From Paenibacillus sp. JNUCC32 (GTDB taxonomy: Bacteria > Bacillota > Bacilli > Paenibacillales > Paenibacillaceae), in contig NZ_CP062260.1 in assembly GCF_014863545.1 (NCBI RefSeq), positions 558,001 through 622,000 of the forward strand: a stretch of DNA of 64,000 nt, given 5' to 3'. Shown piece by piece: positions 1 to 9,283 of this stretch. The first letter of the stretch is position 1; every line of letters starts with the position of its first letter. The notes below the pieces were generated by a model, which worked only from the letters and a program-made list of their open reading frames with translations, did not search any database and was not told where the DNA came from. A program made the translations under genes and the position numbers.

Positions 1-1
1 C

Positions 2-1504
2 TATAAGTTCCCGCAGGGAGAGGATATCGGCAATAACCTCTGGACAAGGACTTACAAGGACGAGTTCGGCATCAACCTGATCTATGATTGGGTTGCAGAC
101 AGCTCTGGCGGTAATGAAAGCGCATACAATAAGAAGTTGAACCTCATGATCGCTTCCGGAGAGCTGCCGGATATTGTGGCCGTGAACTCCAAGCAGTTCA
201 AGCAGCTGGCGGAGGACGGACAGTTAGCCGATCTAACAGAAGTGTTCGAGAATTACGCATCCCCCTACTTGAAGGAAGTGGCCAAGCAGGATGGCGGTAT
301 GGCGATGAATTCCGCTACGATCAATGGAAAGCTTCTGGCGATTCCCGGGTTTAACGGAAACATTACCAACGCCAATGTACTATGGATTCGTTCGGACTGG
401 ATGAAGAAGCTCAATCTGCCTGAGCCCAAAACGATGCAGGATCTGTTCGCCATCATGGAAGCCTTTGCTACCAAGGATCCGAATGGCGATGGCGGCGAAG
501 GCGTAGTCGGATTGGCCGCGAACAAAAACATCTATGACAGCTTCGCCGATCTGCTGAGCTTCTTTAACGGGTATCACGCTTATCCGAACGGCATGTGGAT
601 CAAGGACGATGCCGGCCAACTGACATACGGGGGCATCCAGAAGGAGATGAAGCCGGCCCTTGCGAAGCTGCAGGAGCTGTACAAATCCGGATTGATCGAT
701 AAGGAATTCGGAGCGAAGGACGCGGCCAAGGAGGCGGAACTGCTCGGACAGAATAAATTAGGCATTACATTCGGGGCGAACTCCAATCCTTTCTATCCAT
801 TCGATGATGCGCGCAAGCTGAATCCGAATATGGATTGGAAAGCTTATCCGATCCCTTCTATCGATAATAAACCGGCTCGGCCAACCGTAGGCTTCCCTAT
901 CGGTACCTACTATGTTGTGAATAAAAATTTCAAGCATCCTGAAGTTATAGTCAAGATGTTTAACGCGAACTTTGAGAAGTTTTACGGAAAAACGGGCGAT
1001 TGGGACAAATGGAGCGTGACGAAGGACCCGGTCACGAACGAACGGCTGGAAGCGTTCAAGTGGCCGTTCGTCTATGGCTTCCCACCCGATAAGGATGTTC
1101 CCGGACGTTACGAGGCATTAAAAAAAGCTGTAGCATCCAATGATCCGTCAGCATTAAACGGTGAGCAAAAAGCGGACTACGAAGCTTATCAAGCGTTCAA
1201 GAACGGAGATCAGACGAAGTGGTCGACGGTTCGGCAAGCAGGTCCGACAGACTCCTCGTTCGCCGTTCTGAATTATTACAAGGAGAAAGATCTGTTGTAT
1301 ACCAATGAATATCGCTCTAGCCTACAGACGCAGACGATGACGCTGAAATGGTTGACGCTCTTAAATCTGGAGAAAGAAATGATCACCAAGATTATCGTTG
1401 GCGCACCGTTGGACGAATTCGATAAATTCGTGGAAAACTGGAAAAAATCCGGCGGCGACCAAATTACGAAAGAAGTAAACGAGTGGGCTTCAACCTCCAA
1501 ATAA
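2..1504 (+). CDS. Sugar ABC transporter substrate-binding lipoprotein (5' partial)
   Basis: Family 1 extracellular solute-binding protein of the LipO/YtcQ type, expected to capture an oligosaccharide outside the membrane for the two permeases that follow. The frame is open from base 2, so the signal peptide and lipobox lie left of the window; the ATG at 137 is internal. About 500 residues are visible. Family features include the 'ASGELPDIVAV' segment near the start, the 'WIRSDWMKKLNLPEPKTMQD' region and a 'DPNGDGG' turn. The gene is followed by two permease genes and a GH38 gene in the same direction, suggesting a mannose-containing glycan as substrate; the ligand itself cannot be read from the sequence. 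Confidence 0.93.
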   Translation, partial: YKFPQGEDIGNNLWTRTYKDEFGINLIYDWVADSSGGNESAYNKKLNLMIASGELPDIVAVNSKQFKQLAEDGQLADLTEVFENYASPYLKEVAKQDGGMAMNSATINGKLLAIPGFNGNITNANVLWIRSDWMKKLNLPEPKTMQDLFAIMEAFATKDPNGDGGEGVVGLAANKNIYDSFADLLSFFNGYHAYPNGMWIKDDAGQLTYGGIQKEMKPALAKLQELYKSGLIDKEFGAKDAAKEAELLGQNKLGITFGANSNPFYPFDDARKLNPNMDWKAYPIPSIDNKPARPTVGFPIGTYYVVNKNFKHPEVIVKMFNANFEKFYGKTGDWDKWSVTKDPVTNERLEAFKWPFVYGFPPDKDVPGRYEALKKAVASNDPSALNGEQKADYEAYQAFKNGDQTKWSTVRQAGPTDSSFAVLNYYKEKDLLYTNEYRSSLQTQTMTLKWLTLLNLEKEMITKIIVGAPLDEFDKFVENWKKSGGDQITKEVNEWASTSK

Positions 1505-1521
1505 TAAACGACCAAAAAAGA

Positions 1522-1560
1522 AAGGGAAAAGATGATCCTCGACTTCTCTTCCCTTATCTT
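1522..1560 (+). terminator. Intercistronic stem-loop between binding protein and permease
   Basis: AAGGGAA (1522-1528) pairs with TTCCCTT (1549-1555), with a few more pairs inside. It lies between the binding-protein stop and the first permease. A partial terminator or mRNA-stabilising hairpin here would give more binding protein than permease, a common arrangement in sugar ABC operons. The T-rich stretch after it is interrupted, so read-through is likely. Confidence 0.45.
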
Positions 1561-1589
1561 TATTATACAACCGGACGGTGGGATGACAG

Positions 1590-2489
1590 ATGAAAACGGG
1601 CAAATGGCGCCGCGAGTTACCTTTGCATATACTGGTATTTCCCAGCTTAGTTATTGTATTGATCTATTGCTATATTCCTATGTTTGGGAACATTATTGCA
1701 TTTCAGGATTTCAAACCGATCAAAGGTTTTATGGGCTCGGAGTGGACAGGGCTTTCCAATCTGGAATACGTCCTGGAAATGCCGAACACATACCGGATCA
1801 TCTGGAATACCGTCTACATTGCTACGATGAAAATTATAATGGGCAATATCGTACCGATCATCATCGCTCTGCTGTTGAATGAAATCCGTAAGACGATTGT
1901 GAAGCGCAGCATTCAAACTTTAATCTATTTTCCTTATTTCCTATCGTGGGTCATTCTTGCCGGCATCCTCATCGATGTCCTCTCTCTACAGCACGGCATC
2001 GTCAATCAAGTTCTCGGATGGTTCGGCATCCAACCTATATACTTCCTCGGTGATAACCGATGGTTTCCCATCACGCTCGTGCTGACGGATACGTGGAAAG
2101 AATTCGGTTTCAACACAATCGTATACCTGGCGGCGCTGACAAGCATTAATCCATCTCTTTATGAAGCGGCCACCATAGACGGCGCAAACCGCTGGAAGCA
2201 AACCCTCAATATTACGCTGCCGGGGATGATCCCGATTGTTGTGCTAATGGCCACGCTAAGCCTAGGCAACGTGTTGAATGCGGGCTTCGACCAAGTGTTT
2301 AACTTATACAGTCCTCAAGTCTACGAAAGTGGAGATATTCTGGATACATTGATTTACCGCATCGGTGTCTCAGATGCCCAATATGGTCCGGCAACCGCTA
2401 TTGGATTACTGAAATCGTTCGTTTCCTTTTTGCTGATCTCGGTGTCTTATTGGCTGGCGTACCGGTTTGCGAATTACCGAATTTTTTAA
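1590..2489 (+). CDS. Sugar ABC transporter permease (LplB/YteP type)
   Basis: Integral-membrane subunit of a carbohydrate importer, 299 residues. Hydrophobic helices start at about residue 12 and recur to the C-terminus; the cytoplasmic EAA loop, which docks the ATPase, begins at about residue 192 and reads 'EAATIDGANRW'. The opening 'PMFGNIIAFQDFKP' pattern is typical of the LplB/YteP branch. It starts at an ATG 9 bases after a GGTGGG site. Its stop lies 20 bases before the second permease start, so the two are co-translated and probably form a heterodimer. No ATPase gene is nearby; a shared MsmX-like ATPase is the usual partner in this group. Confidence 0.95.
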   Translation: MKTGKWRRELPLHILVFPSLVIVLIYCYIPMFGNIIAFQDFKPIKGFMGSEWTGLSNLEYVLEMPNTYRIIWNTVYIATMKIIMGNIVPIIIALLLNEIRKTIVKRSIQTLIYFPYFLSWVILAGILIDVLSLQHGIVNQVLGWFGIQPIYFLGDNRWFPITLVLTDTWKEFGFNTIVYLAALTSINPSLYEAATIDGANRWKQTLNITLPGMIPIVVLMATLSLGNVLNAGFDQVFNLYSPQVYESGDILDTLIYRIGVSDAQYGPATAIGLLKSFVSFLLISVSYWLAYRFANYRIF

Positions 2490-2509
2490 CTGGAATAGGG
2501 GGGAACACA

Positions 2510-3394
2510 ATGATTCAACACGCCTCCGTAACCCGGAGCCTATTCAATATTTGCAATCTTATATTTTTGATCGCGCTCTCACTGCTCTGCATCCTTCCAG
2601 TCATCCAGGTCATTGCCGTCTCATTCAGCTCCAGCAGCGCTGCAGCGGCAGGGCTAGTCAAGCTATGGCCGGTCGAATTCTCACTGAAATCATATGAATT
2701 TATTTTGAAGAAGAAAGATTTTCTGGGGTCATTCCTGATTTCCATTCAGCGGGTAATATTGGGTACTGGTATCAGTATGTTTTTAACCGTAACGCTGGGT
2801 TACGCGCTTTCCAAAGAAGCGAAGGATTTCCGGATGAGAACCTTTTATGCCTGGTATTTTGTAATTACGATCTTATTCAGCGGCGGTTTAATTCCATGGT
2901 ACTTGACGATTAAATACACCCATTTAATGGATACAATTTGGGCGCTAGTCATTCCGGGGGCGGTAACCGTGTTTAACGTCATTCTGCTGCTCAATTTTTT
3001 TCGGGGACTGCCCAAGGAGCTAGAGGAATCGAGCTTCATGGATGGAGGAAGTCATTGGATAACGCTGTGGAAAATATATCTCCCGCTGTCCATGCCTGCT
3101 ATTGCGACGGTCTCGCTGTTTACAATCGTCGGGCACTGGAATTCCTGGTTCGATGGTCTCATGCTCGTGAATTCGCCAAGCGATTACCCACTCGCCACGT
3201 ATTTGCAGACTGCTATCATTCAACAGGATTTCGCTAACATGCGCGCAGAGGATGTGAAAACCTTGTCGGAGATTTCGGATCGGACCACACGTGCTGCGCA
3301 AATTTTTATAGGCGCATTGCCGATCATGGCTGTCTATCCGTTTTTGCAAAAATATTTCATGACCGGCCTGGTAATGGGAAGCGTGAAGGAATAG
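2510..3394 (+). CDS. Sugar ABC transporter permease (LplC/YtcP type)
   Basis: Second permease of the importer, 294 residues with about six membrane helices. The start chosen is the ATG at 2510, directly behind a GGGGGG site; a longer frame from 2450 would overlap the previous gene and lacks a ribosome site. The EAA-like loop begins near residue 172 ('EESSFMDGG'). The C-terminal 'YPFLQKYFMTGLVMGSVKE' ending is highly characteristic of YtcP-type permeases. It lies 20 bases downstream of its partner and is followed after another 20 bases by the GH38 gene. Confidence 0.95.
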   Translation: MIQHASVTRSLFNICNLIFLIALSLLCILPVIQVIAVSFSSSSAAAAGLVKLWPVEFSLKSYEFILKKKDFLGSFLISIQRVILGTGISMFLTVTLGYALSKEAKDFRMRTFYAWYFVITILFSGGLIPWYLTIKYTHLMDTIWALVIPGAVTVFNVILLLNFFRGLPKELEESSFMDGGSHWITLWKIYLPLSMPAIATVSLFTIVGHWNSWFDGLMLVNSPSDYPLATYLQTAIIQQDFANMRAEDVKTLSEISDRTTRAAQIFIGALPIMAVYPFLQKYFMTGLVMGSVKE

Positions 3395-3414
3395 GGAGGG
3401 AGCCGAAACCGCAT

Positions 3415-5853
3415 ATGAAGAAGCCAACCCGAAAGTGGACATTAGACATTATCCATCACTCCCATACGGATATCGGTTACACCGAACGTCAAGAGAAGAT
3501 CGAACGGTTTCACGTTCATTTTATTAAGCAAGCCCTACAAATCCTAAGCAGCATCAAGTCAGGCGAGAAGAGCAATTGGGAAGGCTTTAAATGGACTTGT
3601 GAAACGTTTTGGCCCGTGGAACGGTTTTTGGCGCAGGCAACCGACGATGAGGCGAAGGCGTTTCAAGCTTACGTCCGGGCCGGGGACATTTCATTGTCCG
3701 GGACTTACTTGAATATGACCGAACTTATTGATGCCGACCTGCTTGCGAGAATGATCAAGCGCTCCACGAAATACGCCAATTTTATCGGCGTTACGCTGGA
3801 CTCAGCTATGACGGCCGATATTAATGGATACAGTTGGGGGTTCGCGCAATGCTTATTAGATGCAGGCATACATAACCTGCTGTCCTGCATCCATACGCAT
3901 CATGGCATGTTTCCGCTTGGACAAAAGCAGACGCCGTTTTGGTGGGAATCCCCTTCTGGCCAGCGGCTGCTTGTGTGGAACGGCGACCATTATAACCTTG
4001 GCAATGACCTGGGGTTAGCCCTGAATGCGCTTCATTCCTATATCATTCGTGACGAGTTTCATACTCCGCCTATCGTGAACAATCACTGGGAGGTGATGGA
4101 GACTCGAATCATGCGCTATTTAAGCCAGCTGGAGGTAGAAGGGTATCCTTACGATTTCGCTCCGGTTGCCCTTTCCGGAATCATTGTAGACAACGCTCCC
4201 CCTAACGGTTCCATTATGGATTTGTTCCATCAGTGGAATGAGGTCCACGGTGATGTGGTTACGATTCAAATGACGACTTTGTCGGACCTGTTTGCAAAGC
4301 TTAGGCAGAAGACGGAAATAGAAATTCCCGTCTACCGCGGCGACTGGCCGGATTGGTGGTCGGACGGTGTTGCGTCGACTGCCGCACACACTCAACTATT
4401 CCGGGATGCACAGCGCAATTTCCAACTTCTCGTTCAACTTGATCCGGAGAACAGCATCATTCCCGAAGCAGCTGTTAGGGAGATGGAGGAACAGCTTACT
4501 CTGTACGCAGAGCATACTTGGGGATATTCTCATTCTATTACCGAGCCTTGGAATCCTATGGTGCAATCGCTCGGTGCCCGCAAGGAGGCCTATGCGGCCA
4601 ATGCCAGCCGGCTTGTCCATACTGCTATTGACGCCGTATTGGAAGCCAAGGGCGAAGCCATGCTCGCACCCGGGCGGTCAATGCGCTACAAGGTAATCAA
4701 TCCGTTCCAGCACGATATCCGGGTCATCGCCAAGATGTACTTGGATTATTGGGAGCTTCCCTTGATTCGGGACGGCTTTGAGGTTAGGGAGGAAGGGCGG
4801 ACTGATGCCGTGATAGTCCATCAAGTAAGCCAGGTCAGCCGGGGAACAGAGGTGTCCATTCTGATCACGCTGAAGGCAGCGGAAGAAAGAACGTTCCGAT
4901 TGGTTCCCCATTCCGCAGAGAATGGGAAGACGACCTCGAGCTTTGCCTTAACCGGCTCGGATCGAGTGAAGGATATTCGCGATTTTCGCTCGGAAGATCA
5001 ACCTTTCTGCGTGACCCAAAACTTCGTTGAGAGCGCACGTGTCTTGATCTCCTGGGAAGCGGGGAAAGGCATCGTCTCATGGATCGATAAACGGTCAGGG
5101 ATCAATCTAATCGATATCACGGCTCCGCACTCCGCTTTTGCTCCTGTCTACGAAGTGACGCCGGTGAAAGACCATGGTCTGATCCGCAAGACACGTACGA
5201 GAATGGGACGGAATCGGAAAGGCATGAACGTGCAGAGGCACGTAGGCCGGCTTGTCCATGCACTTGAAGTGGAACGCGGTCCGCTGTGGATCACAATAGA
5301 GCAGGAGTACGAATCGGTCGGGATGAGCCATTACGTGGTGAGACTGACGGTGTATGCCCATGAGCCAAGAGTGGATGTGGCGATACGCTTGCATAAAGAC
5401 AGTGTTTGGGAACCGGAGAATGTGTATATTCCGCTGCCGTTCTCCCTTCCAAACGCCCAGCTTTGGCTAGAGAAAGCGGGTGCGCTCATGCGGCCGGGGA
5501 TTGACCAAATTCCCGGTACAGGACTCGACTTCTATTGCATTCAAAACGGATTGGGATGGATCGGCCAAGAGCAAGGCTTGGCTATCGCCATGCCGGATAC
5601 CCCTTTAGTCCAGCTCGGCTCGCTTGCTTTTGGGGATCGGTTGCTACAAGGTCAGCAGGACTGTAACGAAGTCAGAGCGATATACTCATGGGTATTGAAC
5701 AATTTCTGGGAGACGAATTTCAAAGCGACGTTGGGAGGTTTTTATGAGTTTCGATATTCGGTTTATTGGGGAAATGACCTAAACAACGCAGAGAAGGCCA
5801 TCGCTCAATGCAGGTTATCTAATCAACGAGTAATTAACTATCGGGCCTGGTAG
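3415..5853 (+). CDS. Glycoside hydrolase family 38-like protein (alpha-mannosidase-like)
   Basis: Large cytoplasmic enzyme of 812 residues without signal peptide, expected to cleave alpha-mannosides imported by the upstream ABC transporter. The N-terminus carries the GH38 zinc-binding signature 'HSHTDIGYT' (H15, H17, D19), and 'TADINGYSW' places a candidate nucleophile at about D135. The rest would be the beta-sandwich domains. The catalytic domain diverges from classical MngB-type enzymes and may fall in the DUF5054 branch, so substrate and linkage are uncertain. The start is the ATG at 3415 with a GGGAGGGAG site about 12 bases upstream, a longer spacer than usual. It is the last gene of the operon. 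Confidence 0.85.
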   Translation: MKKPTRKWTLDIIHHSHTDIGYTERQEKIERFHVHFIKQALQILSSIKSGEKSNWEGFKWTCETFWPVERFLAQATDDEAKAFQAYVRAGDISLSGTYLNMTELIDADLLARMIKRSTKYANFIGVTLDSAMTADINGYSWGFAQCLLDAGIHNLLSCIHTHHGMFPLGQKQTPFWWESPSGQRLLVWNGDHYNLGNDLGLALNALHSYIIRDEFHTPPIVNNHWEVMETRIMRYLSQLEVEGYPYDFAPVALSGIIVDNAPPNGSIMDLFHQWNEVHGDVVTIQMTTLSDLFAKLRQKTEIEIPVYRGDWPDWWSDGVASTAAHTQLFRDAQRNFQLLVQLDPENSIIPEAAVREMEEQLTLYAEHTWGYSHSITEPWNPMVQSLGARKEAYAANASRLVHTAIDAVLEAKGEAMLAPGRSMRYKVINPFQHDIRVIAKMYLDYWELPLIRDGFEVREEGRTDAVIVHQVSQVSRGTEVSILITLKAAEERTFRLVPHSAENGKTTSSFALTGSDRVKDIRDFRSEDQPFCVTQNFVESARVLISWEAGKGIVSWIDKRSGINLIDITAPHSAFAPVYEVTPVKDHGLIRKTRTRMGRNRKGMNVQRHVGRLVHALEVERGPLWITIEQEYESVGMSHYVVRLTVYAHEPRVDVAIRLHKDSVWEPENVYIPLPFSLPNAQLWLEKAGALMRPGIDQIPGTGLDFYCIQNGLGWIGQEQGLAIAMPDTPLVQLGSLAFGDRLLQGQQDCNEVRAIYSWVLNNFWETNFKATLGGFYEFRYSVYWGNDLNNAEKAIAQCRLSNQRVINYRAW

Positions 5854-6014
5854 CGTTCACTGTGATTTTATCATCACAGCTCGGGAAATTTGCAAACGAA
5901 CAGAACAAAATATTCGAGCTGTTCAGCAGTTCACTGACTGAATTAGGGATCCCGCCACCAAAACGCGGAGAACGTTCGTTAAATTATAATTACGCATCAA
6001 AATTCAAACTCTAA
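5838..6014 (+). pseudogene. Gene-like open fragment, possible 3' remnant
   Basis: In the frame that is open from 5838 the translation ends in a plausible hydrophilic protein tail containing 'KFANEQNKIFELFSSSLTEL' and 'GIPPPKRGERSLNYNY', with a stop at 6012-6014 inside the stem of the following hairpin. There is no convincing start; a GTG occurs at 5862. I do not recognise a family. It may be the end of a gene whose front was deleted, or chance. Confidence 0.25.
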
Positions 6015-6043
6015 AATCCCATCATCCTATGATGGGATTTTAG
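6011..6043 (+). terminator. Perfect 15-bp hairpin, probable terminator
   Basis: A 15-base arm (6011-6025) and its exact complement (6029-6043) surround a 3-base loop. The core is ATCCCATCAT / ATGATGGGAT. The stem ends in A/T runs rather than a clean T tract, so it could act in both directions. It probably ends transcription of the GH38 operon. Confidence 0.65.
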
Positions 6044-6044
6044 A

Positions 6045-6348
6045 ATTGAAGAATCATGATTAAAGAAGGGAATGAAAAGGAAGGAAATCGGCCATGTATT
6101 GTATACATCAGCTTCGGTCGGGTGACAAGAACATTAATTCACTAATCGCCGCGAAAATCATGGCTTTTTAATATTATTGGATAAGGTTAGGGTCTGTCCC
6201 AGTTGAGGAAGCAGGGTTTCTTTATATCTATGTATGCAATATAACATATTTTTGTACATGATATTGCATACAGGTGACTTTTTGCATACAATGGAATGGT
6301 AAATGATATGTACGTTAAGATACTTCGGATCCACGGGAGGAATTTCAT
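6045..6348. promoter_or_regulatory. kbl upstream region with repeated TTGCATACA half-sites
   Basis: No supported gene; a 25-codon ATG frame at 6094 is too short to call. The region contains an exact 12-bp inverted repeat, TGTATGCAATAT (6231-6242) and ATATTGCATACA (6261-6272), a third half-site TTGCATACA at 6282-6290, and a one-mismatch copy TTGTATACA at 6099-6107. Their spacing and position just before kbl suggest operator sites for a regulator of threonine breakdown. No good -10 element was found, so the promoter is not defined. Confidence 0.5.
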
Positions 6349-7539
6349 ATGTCCAGTCAATCGTTAAGCGCTTTCTTACAGGATAATCTAACGGAACTCA
6401 AGCAGCAAGGGCTCTATAATACCATCCAGCCTCTTGAAAGTCCGAACGGTCCGCTCATTGCCATTCAGGGTCGTGAATTCGTGAATTTATCTTCCAACAA
6501 CTATCTCGGACTGGCAAATGATGAGCGACTGAAAGAAGCAGCCATCCGGGCTACGACCGATTTCGGAACAGGAAGCGGCGCCGTTCGCTCCATTAACGGA
6601 ACGCTTATGCTGCATGTAGAGCTTGAGGAGAAGCTTGCGCAGTTCAAGGGAACTGAAGCGGTGCTGACGTATCAGTCCGGTTTCAATTGCAATATGGCGG
6701 CGATTTCGGCGGTGATGGGTGCCGGGGATGCCATTTTGTCGGATGAGCTGAACCATGCGTCCATTATTGACGGCTGCCGGTTGACCAAGGCGAAGGTTAT
6801 TCGGTTTAACCATTCGGACATGGATGATTTGCGTTTGAAAGCGAAAGAAGCGAGAGAGTCCGGATTATACGGCAAGATCATGGTGATTACCGATGGCGTA
6901 TTCTCGATGGATGGCGATATTGCGAAACTCCCCGAAATCGTGGAGATCGCCGAGATCTATGATCTGATCACTTACGTGGATGACGCGCATGGATCGGGCG
7001 TGCTTGGCGGCGGTGCAGGCACCGTGAAGCATTTCGGGTTGTCGGATCGGGTGGATATCCAGATCGGAACCCTGTCCAAGGCGGTTGGCGTTGTCGGCGG
7101 TTATGTTGCCGGATCGCGCGACCTGGTGGATTGGCTCAAGGTTCGCAGCCGTCCGTTCCTGTTCTCGACTGCGCTGCCTCCAGGTACCGTAGCCGCTTGC
7201 ATTACCGCTATCGACATCCTGCAAAACAGCAAAGACCTGCAAACGAAGCTGTGGGAGAACACCCGTTATCTGCAGGAAGGACTTAAGCGCCTCGGTTATT
7301 CCGTCGGCCGCACGGAAACTCCGATTACGCCTTGCATCATCGGAGATGAAGCAACGACCCAGACATTCAGCACGAGACTGTACGAAGAAGGCGTGTATGC
7401 CAAATCGATCGTATTCCCGACGGTACCAAAAGGTACGGGAAGAGTTCGGAATATGCCAACCGCCATGCATACGAAGGAGATGCTGGATCGCGCACTTTCC
7501 GCATATGAAACCATCGGACGCGAGCTGGGTCTGATCTAA
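6349..7539 (+). CDS. kbl: Glycine C-acetyltransferase (2-amino-3-ketobutyrate CoA ligase)
   Basis: PLP enzyme of the alpha-oxoamine synthase family, 396 residues, cytoplasmic. It cleaves 2-amino-3-ketobutyrate with CoA to glycine and acetyl-CoA, the second step of threonine breakdown. Family marks are the '[10 protein letters not shown]' N-terminal motif, the 'DDAHGSG' PLP-contact motif and 'TLSKAVG', which places the Schiff-base lysine at K244. The start is an ATG behind GGGAGGAA. The tdh gene begins 17 bases after the stop, so both steps of the pathway are co-transcribed. Related enzymes such as BioF share these motifs; the tdh neighbour decides for Kbl. Confidence 0.95.
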   Translation: MSSQSLSAFLQDNLTELKQQGLYNTIQPLESPNGPLIAIQGREFVNLSSNNYLGLANDERLKEAAIRATTDFGTGSGAVRSINGTLMLHVELEEKLAQFKGTEAVLTYQSGFNCNMAAISAVMGAGDAILSDELNHASIIDGCRLTKAKVIRFNHSDMDDLRLKAKEARESGLYGKIMVITDGVFSMDGDIAKLPEIVEIAEIYDLITYVDDAHGSGVLGGGAGTVKHFGLSDRVDIQIGTLSKAVGVVGGYVAGSRDLVDWLKVRSRPFLFSTALPPGTVAACITAIDILQNSKDLQTKLWENTRYLQEGLKRLGYSVGRTETPITPCIIGDEATTQTFSTRLYEEGVYAKSIVFPTVPKGTGRVRNMPTAMHTKEMLDRALSAYETIGRELGLI

Positions 7540-7556
7540 TAAGGGGGCACGAGTTT

Positions 7557-8525
7557 ATGAAACGAATTATGGTAACCGGTGCACTCGGTCAGATCGGCTC
7601 AGACCTGGTGGCGAAATTGCGCCAGATTTACGGCGAAGAAGCCGTTCTTGCAACGGACATTCGCCAAATCCATCATGAAACGGTCCTATCGGGACCGTTC
7701 AAAACACTGGACGTAACCGATCACCATGCATTTCACGAAGCGGCTAAAGAGTTTCGGGCAGATACGATCATTCATCTAGCGGCTCTGTTGTCGGCCAAGG
7801 CAGAATCCAATCCGGCACTGGCCTGGAACCTGAACATGGGCGGTCTGTTAAGTGCGCTGGAGACGGCGCGTGCCTTGTCCTGCCAGTTCTTTACGCCGAG
7901 CTCCATCGCGGCATTCGGGGCGGACACCCCCAAAAACGCAACGCCGCAAGACACGCTGCAGCGTCCGCTAACCATGTATGGAGTCAGCAAGGTCTCCGGG
8001 GAGCTGTTGTGCGACTACTATTACCATAAATACGGAGTGGATACCCGCGGATTACGCTTTCCGGGACTGATCTCCCATTCCGCGCCTCCGGGCGGGGGAA
8101 CGACGGATTATGCGGTTGAGATGTATGTGGCCGCGATCCGCAGCGGAAGCTATACTTCTTTTATTGATAAAGGGACCTACCTTGATATGATGTACATGCC
8201 GGATGCGATCTCCGCCATCATTGCATTGATGGAGGCGGATCCGGCTAAGCTGAAGCATCGCAATGCTTTCAATGTTACGGCAATGAGCGTCGATCCTGAA
8301 GGAATTGCGGCCAGCATTCGCCGGCATATTCCGGATTTCAGCCTCGACTATGACGTGGATCCGGTCCGTCAAGCGATTGCAAGCGAATGGCCGGACTCGA
8401 TTGACGCAACTGCGGCACGCGAAGAATGGGGATTTGATGTACAATATGATTTGAACCATATGACCGATGATATGGTGTCAAAGCTTATGGAGAAGCGGCG
8501 GGCTGATCAGAGCAAGATCAGTTAA
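7557..8525 (+). CDS. tdh: L-threonine 3-dehydrogenase, short-chain (NAD-epimerase-like) type
   Basis: NAD-dependent enzyme of the extended SDR/epimerase superfamily, 322 residues, oxidising L-threonine to 2-amino-3-ketobutyrate, the substrate of the preceding gene product. The Rossmann motif 'GALGQIG' is at residues 8-14 and the catalytic Y-x3-K pair is Y141/K145 in 'YGVSK'. This is the SDR-type threonine dehydrogenase, not the zinc-dependent MDR enzyme of E. coli. The 17-base gap to kbl and the shared strand make an operon. A generic NAD-epimerase is the alternative, but length and neighbour support Tdh. Confidence 0.9.
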   Translation: MKRIMVTGALGQIGSDLVAKLRQIYGEEAVLATDIRQIHHETVLSGPFKTLDVTDHHAFHEAAKEFRADTIIHLAALLSAKAESNPALAWNLNMGGLLSALETARALSCQFFTPSSIAAFGADTPKNATPQDTLQRPLTMYGVSKVSGELLCDYYYHKYGVDTRGLRFPGLISHSAPPGGGTTDYAVEMYVAAIRSGSYTSFIDKGTYLDMMYMPDAISAIIALMEADPAKLKHRNAFNVTAMSVDPEGIAASIRRHIPDFSLDYDVDPVRQAIASEWPDSIDATAAREEWGFDVQYDLNHMTDDMVSKLMEKRRADQSKIS

Positions 8526-8558
8526 CGGCTTAGTTTCAGAAGGAGGATATGGTTACAC

Positions 8559-9128
8559 TTGGAACCCATTCATAAAAAGGTAGGGAGAAATCTGCAAGCC
8601 ATCCGTAAATCACGTGGCCTCAGCCTCGATAACGTAGCCGAGTTGACCGGTGTCAGCAAAGCCATGCTGGGACAGATCGAGCGTGGGGATTCCAACCCGA
8701 CGATCTCGGTATTGTGGCGCATCGTCAGCGGCCTCGGCATTTCATTCACCACACTCATCGAGGAGGCGGAAACCGAAGTGACCGTGGTCTCTCCGGATGA
8801 CGTGGAGCCTTTTCACGAGGCGGAAGGCGCGTACCGGGTGCACCCTTTGTTCTCCTACAACCTGCGTACTAAATTCGAGTCTTATATGGTCATCATGGAT
8901 CCGGGTTGCGATCATGGGTCCGAAGCTCATAATGACGGCGTGGAGGAGTATATTTTTGTGCATCAGGGAGAGCTTGAGCTTTGGCGCGAAGATGAAAGCT
9001 ATACCGTGCCTGCCGGAAGCTCCGTCCATTTCTCGGCTAACCGGCCTCATCGGTACGTCAACCCTGGTAACGAAACGACGAAATTTTACACGATTATTTT
9101 CTACGCGGATGCCGCAGCCAGGGGATGA
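8559..9128 (+). CDS. XRE-family transcriptional regulator with C-terminal cupin
   Basis: DNA-binding protein of 189 residues. Residues about 10-65 form a Cro/CI-type helix-turn-helix ('LDNVAELTGVSKAMLGQIER'); residues about 110-180 form a cupin barrel with H-rich positions around 'HNDGVEEYIFVHQGELEL', likely sensing a small ligand. The start is a TTG at 8559 with AGGAGG at 8541-8546; an ATG at 8549 is in another frame. It lies 33 bases after tdh on the same strand, with no terminator between them, so it is probably the local regulator of threonine catabolism and a candidate binder of the half-sites before kbl. Effector unknown. Confidence 0.88.
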   Translation: MEPIHKKVGRNLQAIRKSRGLSLDNVAELTGVSKAMLGQIERGDSNPTISVLWRIVSGLGISFTTLIEEAETEVTVVSPDDVEPFHEAEGAYRVHPLFSYNLRTKFESYMVIMDPGCDHGSEAHNDGVEEYIFVHQGELELWREDESYTVPAGSSVHFSANRPHRYVNPGNETTKFYTIIFYADAAARG

Positions 9129-9283
9129 AAACCTTCGTGTTGGCGGGCCAGTGATCGTGGTACTCTAGCGACCGTTTACGAGTTAAACGTGCTGTGAGTT
9201 GAGTTGTATGGCGGTGTGACGGGGATGCTTATACAGGTGTATCAGGCATTGCGATGGAGCGATACCTTCAGGGTGCTTGCCAG

